DNA from: Pomphorhynchus laevis
Taxonomy: Eukaryota > Acanthocephala > Palaeacanthocephala > Echinorhynchida > Pomphorhynchidae
Length of the DNA: 64,000 nucleotides
Direction: 5' to 3'
NCBI GenBank assembly: GCA_012934845.2
Contig: WNNJ02002212.1
Span: forward strand, 1 to 64,000
The translations under genes and the position numbers were made by a program. Shown in pieces: positions 43,901-56,800 of this stretch (the stretch's first letter is position 1; every line of letters starts with the position of its first letter). The notes beneath the pieces are model-generated. The model searched no databases, was not told where the DNA came from, and saw only the letters and a program-made list of their open reading frames with translations.

Positions 43901-46900
43901 AGACTTTTAAATAATTCTAAAAGTAAAGAAATAATAGGGTCAGATTTAAGTAAATATATTCCTAAAATAAGGTATAAGTTGTTACCGCCATTAGGACGAA
44001 AAATTTGTAATTATAATAAAGAATTGAAAAGTTATACAATAGTTATTATAAGATAAAATTATACAATCAGATAATCAACTCCGTCATTGCCGATCCCAAG
44101 GCTGAGCTAAGAAAGGAGAAGGGGTAGCGATATACTTCGTGACAAGCCAGCCGTAAAACAAAACCGTCGCAACGATAGCATTATGAAATGCTATCGCAAT
44201 AAACTTAGCTAAAGCCGACTACAATGGTACGGCCACGTTCTCCGTGCAAACAATATAACCAAATGAAGGCAGGCAAGCTGTACTCCGTAAAAAAGCGGAA
44301 CAAACTCTGAAGAAAAATCAGACAATCAACGATAAAAATAAGAATAAGAAATAACATACTCTAATAATAAACTTCGTTAATAAATGTATAGATAACATAA
44401 ATAAATGTAGGCTATTAAATAACAGATAAAGAAATAATGGAATCATATTTAATTAAATATATTCCTAAAAAAGAAATAAATTGTTGCCGCCATTAGTACG
44501 ATAAATTTGTAATTATAATAGAAAATTGAAAGATATATCCCATGATGATAGTAGTATCTCGAAGCAGAATGTTATTGTAAAACTCTTGATGTTTAAAAAA
44601 TAGATAAACATATTTGTACACACAATCTAGAATTAATTAAAATGGTGAATTAAGGAAAATGCTATTTAAAAGTTTATAAAATTCGATTTTTATTTTAAAT
44701 TTAATTTAAAATTTTAACTTTAAATTTTAACTTTATATTAATAAATTATATAAAATTTTATATAATTATTTTTATAAGTAATTTAAAAGTATAAATTGGA
44801 TTTGTAGCAACCAGAAAATGTAAATTATTTGTTTACCTGATTCCCAAAATATTTTATACGATTCAAAAATTCTAAATAGACGTATACAACTGATTTGTCT
44901 GCTCTTCACAGATAAATCGATATTTTAAGGATATAATTTTTATTGATTATTTGTGAATTAGTTAGGTATCCTAGATAACTAACACAAAATAGGTGGCAAC
45001 AAATACTAACCACAATTAAAGGCTTTACATCCAATAGTGAAAACATAGAGTGCATATCGATCATGGACTGATTAACCTCTCTGTAAATTGTGCCAAGAAA
45101 ATTTAACGGAAACGATAGCTGAATAAGCATGCCGTTTATAGCCAGCATATCCCCAACAGTAATGACACCTAACCAGATAAAATAAGAAACAAGTATTTAT
45201 CATCCCTTCTAAAATAAAAATGAGAGATACCTGACTTAATGCTGTCAACAGAGAGCAACATCATAAGCGTCAAGCCGCAAGTGAAAATTGTGCTCTGTCC
45301 GAAGTTTAAAAGAGCTAAACTTGTTTGAGTTTTAAGAGCAGCTTTTTCGTATAAAGACAGCTGTTTATCGTATCGATTGACTTCGTACTTTTCGTTGTTG
45401 AAAAGCTAAAAAATGAATCGGTTACCCATCACTCCTCCGGTAACAAAACAATGTACGTTAAAAAAGTTAAAAATGATTTCAAAAAACACCGGAAATCAAT
45501 TTTGAATTGTTTCCTTTAGATTTTTAAATTTCAGTGTAAAATTTCTTTATTAAAATCTAATATTTTTCAATCATTTAAGACAACATGTGAAAATCTTATA
45601 TATTTTTTACCTATACCGAAAATTAAACTTTAAATTCAAATTTTAAATCTATTTTAAATTTTAAATACAATGTTGACATTATAAATATTTCGATTTAAAT
45701 AATAAATAATTTAATTAATTTCGATTTACTTAATTTCAAATAATTCAAATTAAGAAAATAGCTAATAAATTTGTAATTATACCTATTGCCAACTTCAATT
45801 ACGAATAAATAGAAATGCGGTAAACCAATAAATACAAAACTAAGAATGTTTTCAGTGAAACAAAATCTATTTTAATAGGAAGATAAAAACCTCGACCTAA
45901 ATAAGTTTTCACAAAAAATTAATAACTTGCTTACCTTAACGGTTTCAAAATTAAGTAACGAATCCACAGCTAAATTGCCCGCGTCGTTATCTGCACGATT
46001 CATGTCTTTGCGAAATTTAGTCCTCAAGTACAAATAGAACATTTTTACGATGATCGAATTATATTAAGTATTAAAATGAATACTTAATTACAACACAACA
46101 TTCCTAGTTAATATTGGAGAAACATTAACACAACATACTTCTCAAAGATTAAAATAATAAACACATTTAAGAGACAAATAAATCGCACTCTTAATATGCG
46201 TTATTTATCAATATAATTCAGCTGCCCACAATCGACAACATTACATTGTGATAATCTATATAAGCACGGAAGGAGTGGGTTCGGGGAAAAGGACTCGGTT
46301 CTAGGCTTACTAAACATTTAAAGATTAAAAATCGTTTTTAAATCGCTGTGCTGTTACTAACGCAGAAGTCATTGAAATACTAAAGCAGAGACCTATAAAA
46401 GCTAAAATTTATAATTTGACAGTCCATCCTCTTTAAAAGAAAAATGAGTTACGAATAGTTACAGTGTACAAAGTTTTCTTTTTCTACAACACAAATAAAA
46501 AATATTATATATGTTTGAGTTGTAGAACTAGCACTTTTGATATAAAATTTGCACTTACATAGAACTCGCACTTTCGATATACTTCAAAGCGCTGGTTAGC
46601 AATGATCACGAACACATGATCTCGAGACGGTTTAACAAAAGAAATAAGAATTATAAAATTGTTTTTTTATTAAAGGAGTTAATAATAGAACAATCAAATC
46701 GCTGTTAATTAAATAAATATGTTAATTATAAAACTATCACTGTTAGAACGTGCGCTTTTGAATAATACTCAAATAATACTCCACATATACCCATATATGT
46801 AGATGCTTAAGGTATATTATACTATTCTAATAGATACATACTTCTATCAAACATTTTCATATTCGTGTAATTTATAATATTAATATTACTATAAATTAAA

Positions 46901-49900
46901 AATATTATTATAATATTAACAATATTAATAAAATTAATAATATATAATTAACAATATCAAAAATATTATATTATTAAGATTTATTGTTATAACAATGGAT
47001 ATAAATTATTATATTATAACAATATAATATTATATTCAGCTCGCAGAAACGTTGATGAAACACAAGTGATAAAATTTCGAAGAAAATTAACATAAGATTA
47101 CGATATGTCAAAAATTAGATTACGATATGGCAAAAATTAGATTACGATATTACAAAAATTAGATTACGATATGAAATCTTCGCCCTCAAATTCGTCACTT
47201 ACTAAAATATCCGGAATTTCGATGATCATTTCGCAAATGTCTGGAAAAACAGTGCTGTAAAGTAATTGCAAAAAGGTCCACGATAGGAAATCTTCACCCA
47301 TTTTACTTAGATAGTGCTCTGCACTTCCTCACAGCCATTATAATACTTGCCATTACTTACGCCTTGACGACGATATGACACGACTTAACTATGATCAATC
47401 ACCGTTAAATTAATTTTAGAAGTGAAAATTCATATGTCACACATGCGGCTTGCCAACACTTCGAAGTGTTGTTTTGCTTTATCTCAAAATGTTATTATAA
47501 AAAGTAATTTTCGTTATTGCGATTAATGTAGCAAATGTGACTTCCTACAACTGAACATGGAAGGAAGCATCTTGATATTTTTGACAGAAACTAGAATGAT
47601 AAACCCATATTGTCTATTAACTTATGCGAGGACGCAAACTAATCTCACGGTTAGTTTTGTTTAATCTTTTACTGACACTTAACATTTATTGTATATTTAT
47701 TATTATCCGATAGTTGAATGAAGGCAGTGCATAATTAAATTAATCGATTATTATTTGTTATAATATTATTAATATAATAACAAAGTGTAATATATATTAT
47801 TGTATGTCATTAATATAAATATGCTATCATATAAATTATATAAGATATATATATTAGAAAAATACAAAATAAAATATATACTATATAATAAAATCATAAT
47901 ATTAAAATATATTGCACATACGAAACATGTATAACACATGTATACATCAAAATAACACAATTAGAACATTAATAATTTCATAGCATGTTACTTATTTTAA
48001 AGAATCCATTATCCAGCTTAAAATCCACTCCAAAGTCAATGTAGCAAAAAAAAACAACTAAATACTATTTGAACATTTACGAGATATGCCCACTTCGAAG
48101 TATTAGCAAGCGATCAAATACATTGGTAGCTTCCAAAATACTTCATTAATGTGAAATAAATGTACTCAAAACAGCATTTTCGCATGTGTTACTGATATCT
48201 ACGCGATCACAATAAGCCCCCCCCACACAATTGAATATTTGGATATAATACACTAAAAATAATTAACTCATGGTTATAGTATTTCAAAAATATAATTTAT
48301 GAATTATCGTGCATGTCTAAAAAGATATAAACATGAAAATTAGATTTTGTACTCTAATAGGATCTCCAATAGTTTTTATCTACCCTTAGAAGTGAAAACA
48401 AGTTGAGAATATATGGTCTAACTAAGTTTGATTTCTTCCGGATAGTCAAATTCGTTTGTGAAATTCGTATGCATTGAATATTATCATAATTCTAATAGGC
48501 GAGCAAATAAATGAAAATTTGGTATTAATGAAAACAAACAGTACATTTAACGTATAAAATAATTGCTCTAAGGTAAATTACGACAATATATTATGGCAAA
48601 ATAATGCTCAAGACTAATAACTATAAAGACAAAAGTCAATGTCAAATTCATTGCTCGTTAGACATTTATAAATATTCTTACCTCCATTTAGTTATGATCA
48701 AGGTGTAGATCGAATAGGTGGCCACTGTCCCAAGGGCGATAACGCAATACTTTGATTCATAGTTTATCAGCTATATTATCAGAAACAATTTAATTTAATC
48801 CTTTAATGTAAATACTTACAAGTAGTCCACTAACTAAACAAAGCTCGAAAATCAACGGAAAAATGTTAAATACGACAGAGTTTAAGACAAAGCTAATTCC
48901 TCTACAAAAGAAAATTTTTATCTCAACAAACAAAAAGATGAGATTCTGAGATTATAGAATACGTCAACTGTGTATTGGGTAATTTAAATGTTTAAATAAT
49001 AAAATCATCAATTATTTTTAATTTATTAATTTAAATCATTGAAATAATTTAATAAACTAGGTTACTAAAAACGGTAAATGTTTATAGATAAATAATAGAT
49101 AATGTAGCTTGTATTAGAATAAGATACATAGGATAATCAAATTTCATCAGAGGAAATTATTAATTATTAATAATTATTTAATTATTTAGTATTTAATTAT
49201 TTAAATTTTATTTATAATTATTTTTAAATTATGTATAGTATAAAATACGCAGACTCAGTTAAAAGATAGGATTAATACATTAATAAAGGGTTTACCGATT
49301 TATATATAAAGCGAAATAATAAAGATAATTAAATGTACGATTTTCGCGGAAAAAAATGACAATGTAACTAGCAATTTGACGACATTATCAAATGAGGTCA
49401 TTTAAAGCAGATAACAAGACAATTATAACTTATATATTTTACAAATAATTATATAATTATAAACTATATATAAACTAAAAAATAAATATATAATAAAAAA
49501 CTTATTTAAATCTTATAAATATAACATACATCATGGGGGTTTATTGCTTTAAATACATAAAATATATTAATACGATCATTTGAAAGCAGTTAGATTCAAA
49601 GTACATTCCGAAAAAAATGAACATTTCATATTTATACTTGCAAATTTTATACTTTTCAAATAACAGTCACAAAATAAAACATCTACAAACATGCAGGTGG
49701 CATATTGTTAAATATCAAAATTTAGAAGATAAAACGGTTTCAATTTGTAATTATGCAAAAACTTTCTGCTATATTTTAAAAAAATATTTTAATAATGATG
49801 ATGATGTAATATGAGTTTTCACAGTTCAATATATACAAATATCGAGTAACTGAATTAAATAAATTAAACAAATATTTTATAAAAATCTAGTTAAATATTT

Positions 49901-52900
49901 AATGTATATTTATTCTCATCCATCAAAAAAGAATGCTCTAAAAAAATCAGATTATCTAATTATATAAAAATGAATAACATAATGACTAGAATTTATATTT
50001 TGATCAAAATAAATAAATTAATTATTTTTAATATTTTTTGTAAATAACGATTCTAGCATATTTATACGATTTCAATACCGATCAATATTTAATGTGAATT
50101 TAATGTTAATTTTTAATTGCTTTTCGTTTGCTTGTCGAATTTAAAGCAAAATTTTAATTTAAAGTGTTTGTACATTATTCATTTAAATGCACATTAGCAT
50201 GTTATCTTCATTGTTAGAAAGAATTAAATTAAAACGTGTTTTCCTGCAAACCTTGTACCACGATCAACAGCTTTGATAAGTGCACCCATGTGTCGTTTGC
50301 GGTGAAATTGGAGGTCTAGATTGTGAAGATGATTGAAAACATTTCTCGCAATGGTACGAACCGACTCTTGAGTAACACTGGCAAAAAGCGCATTTCTTGA
50401 CTCACTAAAACCGGAATTACAGAGTTTTGCAAGTCCATCTATAAATTAGCGATAAAAGTGATTACCGAATAGTTTAAGCATTAAGTTAGGTAAACATACA
50501 GAGAACTATGAATCCGCCAGCACCAATGATCACTGGTTCTGATGCAACATTAGTAACTTCATTCAAGGAATCGACCGCGTATTTAAAGAAAAACGGCACG
50601 CTGACATTAGATACCTAAAAACAGTAAACAATAAGTTCATTATGAAACAGTAGGACATAAATATAAAACCTTTGCGGCAATAAGTAAACCAAAAGCGCCT
50701 ACAACTCGTAAACGAACAGAACGGTTTGTGTTTGGCCATACTATTCGCATCATTGATTTCAGTATTTTAGAAGGAGTATCGGCTGCATTTGATGAATCAA
50801 TATCGAAACGATCAGCATCCTGACATGACTTTAAAAATACAAACGATCTAACAATATCAAAGAAATTAATTTGGCACTTAAATGATCAAACAAAACTATA
50901 AATTGTCATTTATGCAAAATATGCATTATGGATCATGTAATAGTTACAAATTTCAAGTGTTGAAATGATAAGAACACTACTTGATAGCAAGTAACTTTTG
51001 AACATTGACCATCAAAAACTGCAAATATCATTCGTAGCGATATATAAAAGCTTATTTCATATCTATGCGAATATGGTGCATTTGTAAATGTATATTTTTG
51101 TATAATTGAGTGCATTGCTTAACATTAATGAGAAGAGTGCATTTCGCTAAAATTATTATCGCATATATATGGGCACTTCTAATAGAGCAAATAAAAAAAA
51201 TAATATATCACTAATAAAACGGCCGTAAAACTGAATTGCTTAAATTAAATATAAAAATAATTTATACAAAACATGTGTCTGCGAACTAGTGAACAGACAG
51301 TTATTTTAAATAACTATATTAGTAACTATACTGGTAGACTTTTATATGCAGCTATGGTTGTATACCCACGTACTATCCTGAACATAAGAAATCAAAGAGG
51401 GTACTTCGCAGGGCAACAAAACTTGCACCAGCGTTGGCGTCACTACATTATGAAGACAGACTAAGGTCACTAGGACTTGATACCGTCACATGGATCCGTC
51501 GGTACATGGATATGTTTCCGGTTTGGCATTTATTCCAACGTCCCCATCACCCTCTTCGGAGTAGGGTTCAATTACGTGGTTCTATTCGAGGTCATTCTTT
51601 AACTATTCGAAGAAGCAGGGTACAGAAATTGAGTGCGATATCATTTGATAGAAGAATTGTTGAGCTTTGTAACAACCTTGATGCAGACACCGTTGGATGC
51701 AGTTCACTTAGTACTTTAAAAGAATACTACGAATGGATTAGGCGATGTATCTTGTTGCATTTCCTTATTTAAATAACAAATTAACTTATTAGCGAAACAT
51801 TGTGAGCCAGCTATTTGAAGTAATGCTCGTATGTTGTTGAATGTATAATAATATGTAATTACGAACCAGTAGCAACACGATCTATCCAAACCAACATCAT
51901 CTGCGCCAACGTTTTTGTACTCAGTGGATTCTCCGGCGCAGTCACTGAGCACTAACGTATAAACATGATGTAATACCTGGATGGTGTGTAAGAAATTCAG
52001 CTAGTCATTGAACAATTGCACGAAACTTTCCTGTTAATTTTTATAGACTCCTTACCGGTCTATCACTCTTCGAAATAGATTTACTAAGCAGGTCATTTAA
52101 ATCAGGAAAATTAAGGACGCTTTACTGCTATATTCTTGAATTTTAAACATGCTTATCCCATTCATATGTAGTAAATTCATGTTTAGGATTCATTTTTAGA
52201 TACATTAATGTTTAGGGTTCATGATATATAATAGCAATGATAACCGGCATCAGATAAGAATGAACGTTTCAAATTGCATTTCAACACCACTAATAAAAAT
52301 CTTGCGAGCCGCGATCGTTTGAAAATGCATCACAGCAACTAACTCTAATAATGAAAAAGAAAATAGTTTAAGTTTCTGGATTAAACTTATTATATATAGT
52401 GAATAAATATTGGTTATATTTATTTACTTCGAGTAAATGTTGAATATTTCTCCGGCGAATCATCCTTATCAATCCGTCAAATCAACGGAAATTTTCACGT
52501 CGCACAAACAAGGTCGATTGTCGATCTTGCTAGTTGATTTTGTAGTCGATCTTGCTCTTAAGCATACTTTTCGTCTAACATTTTCAACACTCACTTCATT
52601 CTTCATAAAGCTGATCTGCTCCTTGATATATTCGATCAATTATCTATCGATATTCTCTGCATTGCCGAATCTTGGCACGCTGACTCTGACGATCTTGTTA
52701 TTTGTCGTCTATGCCGCTCTGGTTGTTCTCTGGTTGAATCAGCTCGTCAAATTGCATATCATACATCTACTGCTTCTAACCATGGCGGTATTGTTGCCAT
52801 TGCTCGTCACCCAATGTCCTTACGTAAAATCAACGTTAACATCCGTTACACTTCGTTCGAATTACTCATATGCAGATTATCAACGTCTTTCCCTCTGGAA

Positions 52901-55900
52901 TTTGTGATTGTATACCGTCCAGGTTCAGTTGCCCCATCACGTATCTTCTTTAAGGACCTTGTCGATCTTCTTTATAATTGTTAATTGTCTTATACTCCTT
53001 ATTTTGTTCTCGGTGACTTTAACATTCGTCTTGGTCGCCCGGTTGACTCTGACTCTATCATTCTAACTAATCTTTTTTCTGATTTTAACTATAAATTATT
53101 TTCAACAAGCCCAACTCGTATTCTTGGCGGTGCTCTTGACATCATTGATGTTACCAACTGCTATAATGACAATAACTCCTTGTCAATTACTGATCCTGGT
53201 TTATCAGATCATTTCCTTGTCACACTTACTTTTACTCGTCCCTATCTCCATATTTCTTCTCCAACTCCAACAAAGGCTACTCCGAGTCGACCTTAGAAAC
53301 TTCTCGATATTCCTATTTTCTGTTCTGCTTTACTCAATTCTCAACCTTTCCGCTTCCACTTAACTATCTTTATTCCGATGATATCTGCATTCTGTTTGAT
53401 TCAGAACTTACGTTGATCCTCAATCACCTTCTGCCTATTTGACCCCGAGGTTTTCAGCGCTTGCGACATGCTCCCTGGTTCGATTCCGATTGTTGTCTTA
53501 CTAAGAGTCGACTTCGTCACTATTTTCGTGTGTTTAATAGTTTTCTTAAACGTTCTCCAAACACACTCACTCCAAATCTCCGTGCTTCCTATCTAATCTC
53601 ATTCTTATGCGTACTAAGCGTCTTTCTTTGGCGAAATCAACTCGAGTCCTTCTGACCGAATTCACACTCACTTGCTTAAAAATGTCTGCTCATCTATCTC
53701 ACGCTTCCTAACCAAATTGTTCAACTTGTCTATCCGAAGCCACACATTTTGTTTCTATTGGAAATGCGCCAATGTTCGTCATCTCCTCGAAATGCAATCT
53801 CTTGACCCTCACTACAATCTTCGCACCGTCCTATCTCACTTCTCCAAACCCTCTCTAAACTCCTTGAGCGTCTTGTTCTCAATCCAGTTAATGCATATAT
53901 ATATTTCCTCCACCTTTTTCTCTCTTCCAAGCTGCTATTCGCTCTAATCACTCTACTGAAATTGCATGTCTTAAAGTTTATAACGACTTACTCATCTGAC
54001 GCGATCAAAAATTATGTAGTGTCATAGTTTCTCTTGATGTCTCATCTGCTATTGACATCGTCGATTACTCGATTCTTCTCCATCGTATTCGTCATGATTA
54101 TGGTTTCTCTTTACCCAGTGTATATTGGTTTTCTTCATATCTATCAAACCGTACTTTTTGCGTGTGTTCTAGCACTTCTCTTTCTCATCCTTCTTCCATC
54201 CCGTCTGGTGTTAGACAAGGCTCCGTATTATGCCCTTTGTTTTTCTCTCTTCTTCTCGGTGATTTGTCTTCTATTTCTCATACATTTGACTTCCATTTAA
54301 TGCAATATGCCAATGACATTCTCATCTATGCTCATGCACCTACATACCGGATTTATGATCTTAGTGTTTCTGCTTCCAATTGTCTTGCCTCAATTTTCAA
54401 TCATCTTTCTCCTATTCGTCTTACTCTGAATCCTAATAAATCCAAAATTATGTGGATCCTTCCTCGACGCCCCAGCTTAGAACTTCGCTCCGTATCATTA
54501 AATTCTACAATTCTTTATTTCGTTGACAATCTCGTTTTCTTAGGCTTCCAATTCGAAAACCGACTTTCACTTTAACCTTTTGTTAGAGATAAAGTACACT
54601 CATCTACCTTGATTCTCTACAACCTCCGTCAAATTCGTAGATTGATCGATTTCTTTTCATGTATGACTATCATATCTTCTCTCCTTTTCTCCATACTTGA
54701 TTAATGTCTTAGTCTATTTTCCAGCTTACCTAAATCCACTCTTCTTCTACTACAACGCATCGTGAACGAAGCCGTCAGAATTCTCCTCCGTCCTCGTCGT
54801 TTTGATCATACATCTCATCATCTTGCTTCTCTTGATTTGCCTACCATTTATTCTCGTGTTCAAATTCGTCTTCTTCTTATTGCTTTCCGCCTTGTAACTT
54901 TTCCTACTCCTTCATTTTTCAACCTTCCTTTTCTCGACAATTCTCGTTCTGATTACTGTTCTTTGCGTTATCGTAATTCCCTTATTTTACATGTCCCAAA
55001 CTACTCTACCTCTTTTGGTTTCCGCTTCTTCCTTGTGGCTGCTTTACTCTCATGGAATCACCTGCCCATTAATATACGCCAATCAATCACAATGCCATAT
55101 TTCAATCGCCTAATCCCGTCTCATTTAAACAATTTAAGAAATTTTATCTGTGACGTTTTGATGTTTTTTTAGTTAGTGGACTTGTAAGCGTGCAGTTGGC
55201 AAGCATTTGCCACTATAAATAAATTATTATTATTTTTTTCTTTTTTCTTGTCTTTTTCTTTAATATTAGAAATGTTCAAAAAATATTATTATCACAAGAG
55301 ATAGAGCATCATTCATACACTTTGTCGTCGCAGGAAACAGCGCTATTGGACCGGCGGCGGACTTAACGATCAAAAGAATTGTGTCACTAAGTGCGGGCGG
55401 GGATTAAACACTTTTAGGGATCTGATAAGAAATTATCAGATCTATTAAACACTTTTAGGGATCTGTTACAAAATAAGCATCATTATGACCTAGTCTGCAT
55501 CAATGTGTATCCGCGCTGCACGATCAACGAAGGCCATCCTACTAGCGCTGGTATTCGACAAACGGCGTACACAGTTTAATCAATTATAACTTATCACAGT
55601 CAAATTTTTGGTGAAATTGTTTATTTTTTGCTAAAAATAAAATGCTTTCTCAAAAAAATTATTAAAAGATCGAGATTTATCACGATATAGCGTTGTCGAA
55701 AGACGTAGGGGCATCCGATGATGAAGCGGGACCAGTCTTTATTATTATATTGAACAACTATGAAAACGGTTATGAAGTGTTTAAAGAGAATTATACTTTA
55801 CATTTATAAAATATTCAATTCGTTTAGTTTCTTGACATAATTAGAATTTGTCTAGTTCTATAAATAATATGAAATTCATCAATTAAGAATCTAAAAACAA

Positions 55901-56181
55901 ACTAGATAGATTGCTTTGCTAAATCAATTAATTTAGATAATAAATTAGTTTGGTTAAATTTAATCTAAAAATGAATTCTATATTTACTTAAATAATAAAA
56001 TTCCAATAGAAATATGATTAAATACCTTGCAGGATCCTGCCCCGTTAGACAAATTTCTTACTGATAGTGATTTAAAAAAGACGCAACGATAGCCGGAATC
56101 AGATAAAAATGAACGTTTCCAATTGTATTTCAACACTCCACTAATAAAAATCTTGTGAGCCGCGTTCGTTCGAAAATGCAT
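37963..56181 (-). CDS. ABCB7: mitochondrial ABC half-transporter, ABCB7/ATM1 orthologue, 14 exons
   Basis: Exons (minus strand): 56,181-56,026; 50,819-50,670; 50,614-50,500; 50,438-50,252; 48,901-48,820; 48,770-48,682; 46,022-45,935; 45,405-45,231; 45,168-45,011; 42,762-42,599; 42,542-42,413; 42,228-42,057; 41,440-41,337; 38,169-37,963. All have GT/AG borders and phases that keep one frame for 1,977 nt (658 aa; human ABCB7 is about 750, yeast Atm1 690). Exon 1 encodes an Arg/Ser-rich, acid-poor leader ([15 protein letters not shown]) like a mitochondrial presequence. Family blocks: [66 protein letters not shown]. Walker A GATGSGKST is split by an intron; Q-loop VVPQ; signature LAGGEKQ; Walker [10 protein letters not shown]-loop IAHRLS. 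ATM1 proteins export a glutathione-linked sulfur compound from mitochondria for cytosolic Fe-S assembly. Exon 2 could start nine bases earlier. Introns hold many element relics. Confidence 0.92.
39025..39915 (+). mobile_element. PLE 3' half (RT C-terminus + structured tail) in ABCB7 last intron
   Basis: A frame from about 39,025 to 39,562 carries [36 protein letters not shown], then [12 protein letters not shown] and a basic C terminus ending KFLWMDNK. No GIY-YIG follows the stop, which fits a PLE whose endonuclease is N-terminal. After the stop comes a ~150-nt region rich in inverted repeats (39,575-39,735) and an AT-rich end to about 39,915. The 5' half is missing. It is opposite in strand to the host gene. 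This piece looks the best preserved of the family here. Confidence 0.8.
39575..39735 (+). other. structured PLE 3' region (nested inverted repeats)
   Basis: Pairs visible in order are GTATTAGAATAAGATAC with TTCTTATTCTGATAC at the far ends, AGAGGAAATACATCATTAGC with TCCTCCTGATGACCTCT, GGCCCC with GGGGCC, and GCTGCTATG with CATAGCAG. The last two interleave, as in a pseudoknot. The same architecture is kept in the reverse-strand copy at 15,907-16,050 (GTCATCAG/CTGATGAC, TTGCTATGTT/AACATAGCAG) despite sequence drift. The function is unknown; it may be RT recognition or a remnant ribozyme. Confidence 0.5.
40105..40321. mobile_element. fold-back (MITE-like) element in ABCB7 intron
   Basis: TTTTCAAGCACAAAATATTAA at the left and its near-complement TTTTCACGCACAAAATATTAA at the right bound about 217 bp. 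GCTTGCAC also pairs internally. Immediately to the right lie further short CAAGTTGAA/TTCAACTTG inverted repeats (40,330-40,382). No ORF. Confidence 0.5.
43780..44055 (+). mobile_element. PLE RT N-terminal fragment in ABCB7 intron
   Basis: From GACAGTTATTGTAATCTAAA to AATAAAGAATTGAAAAG, this matches 12,415-12,665 of the PLE at high identity, including AAAGAAATAATAGGGTCAG and TACCGCCATTAGGACG. It is cut on both sides. Confidence 0.75.
44130..44338 (+). mobile_element. fragment of an RTE-like or related LINE C terminus
   Basis: A frame at about 44,213-44,250 reads [13 protein letters not shown], the tail motif (LRWxGHVxRM-like) of RTE and some other LINE ORFs. The flanking sequence, with AAGGCTGAGCTAAGAAAGG, is much more GC-rich than its surroundings. 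It lies between two PLE scraps, so insertions are nested. Confidence 0.4.
44339..44680 (+). mobile_element. second, more decayed PLE RT fragment in ABCB7 intron
   Basis: This repeats the region just upstream in degraded form: AATAAATGTATAGATAACATA, AAATATATTCCTAAA, TTGTTGCCGCCATTAGTACG and CAGAATGTTATTGTAAAA match 12,500-12,720 of the PLE. Confidence 0.65.
47093..47178. repeat. tandem repeat, ~24-bp unit x 3.5
   Basis: AGATTACGATATG followed by TCAAAAATT, GCAAAAATT or TACAAAAATT is repeated in an ABCB7 intron. Confidence 0.8.
49085..49265 (+). mobile_element. PLE 3' tail relic in ABCB7 intron
   Basis: TAGCTTGTATTAGAATAAGATAC and CATCAGAGGAAATTATTAATT match the start of the structured PLE tail at 39,570, and ACGCAGACTCAGTTA matches its distal end. 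The middle is deleted or drifted. Confidence 0.6.
51330..51775 (+). pseudogene. LINE RT C-terminal fragment (CR1/L2-like) in ABCB7 intron 1
   Basis: One frame reads [20 protein letters not shown] then [20 protein letters not shown], the conserved post-RT block of CR1/L2 and related LINEs (RRATK..P.L..L.YE.RL..LGL). It ends near [12 protein letters not shown] and [12 protein letters not shown], which match the usual NRVV..WN.L and SL..FK end. Fewer than 150 residues remain. The sequence is distinct from LINE copies C and D. Confidence 0.65.
52235..52420 (-). pseudogene. duplicated, decayed copy of ABCB7 exon 1 and its upstream region
   Basis: The minus strand reads [17 protein letters not shown], very close to the true exon 1 start [16 protein letters not shown] at 56,181, and similarity continues upstream of the ATG to about 52,420 (GTTTAAGTTTCTGG versus GGATTAAGTTTCCGG). 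A two-base loss relative to exon 1 shifts the frame into a stop, and the GT donor region is not kept. LINE copy C lies between this copy and the real exon. Confidence 0.7.
52437..55225 (+). mobile_element. CR1/L2-like LINE copy C in ABCB7 intron 1, decayed
   Basis: Collinear with copy D's ORF2 and 3' UTR, but with many frame breaks. Endonuclease remnants include [10 protein letters not shown] and [18 protein letters not shown] remnants include [16 protein letters not shown] (motif B) and [12 protein letters not shown] (YADD drifted to YAND). The tail reads GGACTTGTAAGCGTGCAGTTGG then AATAAATTATTATTATT. It begins inside ORF1's end region (TCGCACAAACAAGG matches the ORF1/ORF2 junction of D), so it is 5'-truncated. 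On the opposite strand to ABCB7. Confidence 0.85.
55226..56025. other. distal part of ABCB7 intron 1, nothing further recognised
   Basis: AT-rich sequence with a short direct repeat (TTAAACACTTTTAGGGATCTG at 55,407 and 55,444). No coding or RNA feature is supported. Confidence 0.5.
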
Positions 56182-56449
56182 CACAGCTACTACCTACAAT
56201 AATAAAATAGAAAACGGATTAAGTTTCCGGGTAAAATTTATTATTTAGAAATTTGCACTTTAGAGTTGATGCAATTAACATATAATTGTTACCATTTTAT
56301 TATTTATGTTTGTTTTTATATTTGGCTTCCAGCCCAACAAGCAATCATGTACTGGCTGATGTAACAATAATAATATTTTTAGAGAAGAAAATTTATTATT
56401 ACAAGCTAAAACTAAGCTTAATTGTCACGATCTTCTTACTTTGAGCGTT
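56182..56449. promoter_or_regulatory. presumed 5' flank of ABCB7
   Basis: This lies directly upstream of the exon 1 ATG. Its first ~80 bases are shared with the duplicated exon 1 region at 52,331-52,420, so the duplication included leader or promoter DNA. No specific promoter element can be pointed out. Confidence 0.35.
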
Positions 56450-56800
56450 TATCGTTTAAATGCTAAGAATTCGTCTCATCGCTGTCAGCAGCCCATCGTT
56501 CATCAACCTCCCTTTATTAGACGACACTCGCCCCATCTCTCTATCACTGCGTTCCCGTAATTCCATCTTACTCTATGTTCCCAATTACTCAAACAACTAC
56601 GGTCTCCGATCCTTCCTCGTCGCCGCCCCACTCGCCTGGAATCAGCTCCCACTCGACGTCAGCCGCGTTCCCTCCTTTATTCTATTCAAATGCCGCCTCC
56701 GTACTCACCTCCTCGAAACATCATTTAGATTTTTTTGTTGTTGTGGTCATGTAAGCGTACGCCGGCACGCACTTGTCACGTAAAAATAAATCTTTAAAAA
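56450..56800 (+). mobile_element. 3' end of another CR1/L2-like LINE
   Basis: One frame reads SFINLPLLDDTRPISLSLRS then SILLYVPNYSNNYGLRSFLV, parallel to the C terminus of copies C and D ([29 protein letters not shown]). It ends near a TAA and an AATAAATCTTTAAA tail. It is more GC-rich and clearly divergent from C and D, so it represents a related subfamily. Confidence 0.7.
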
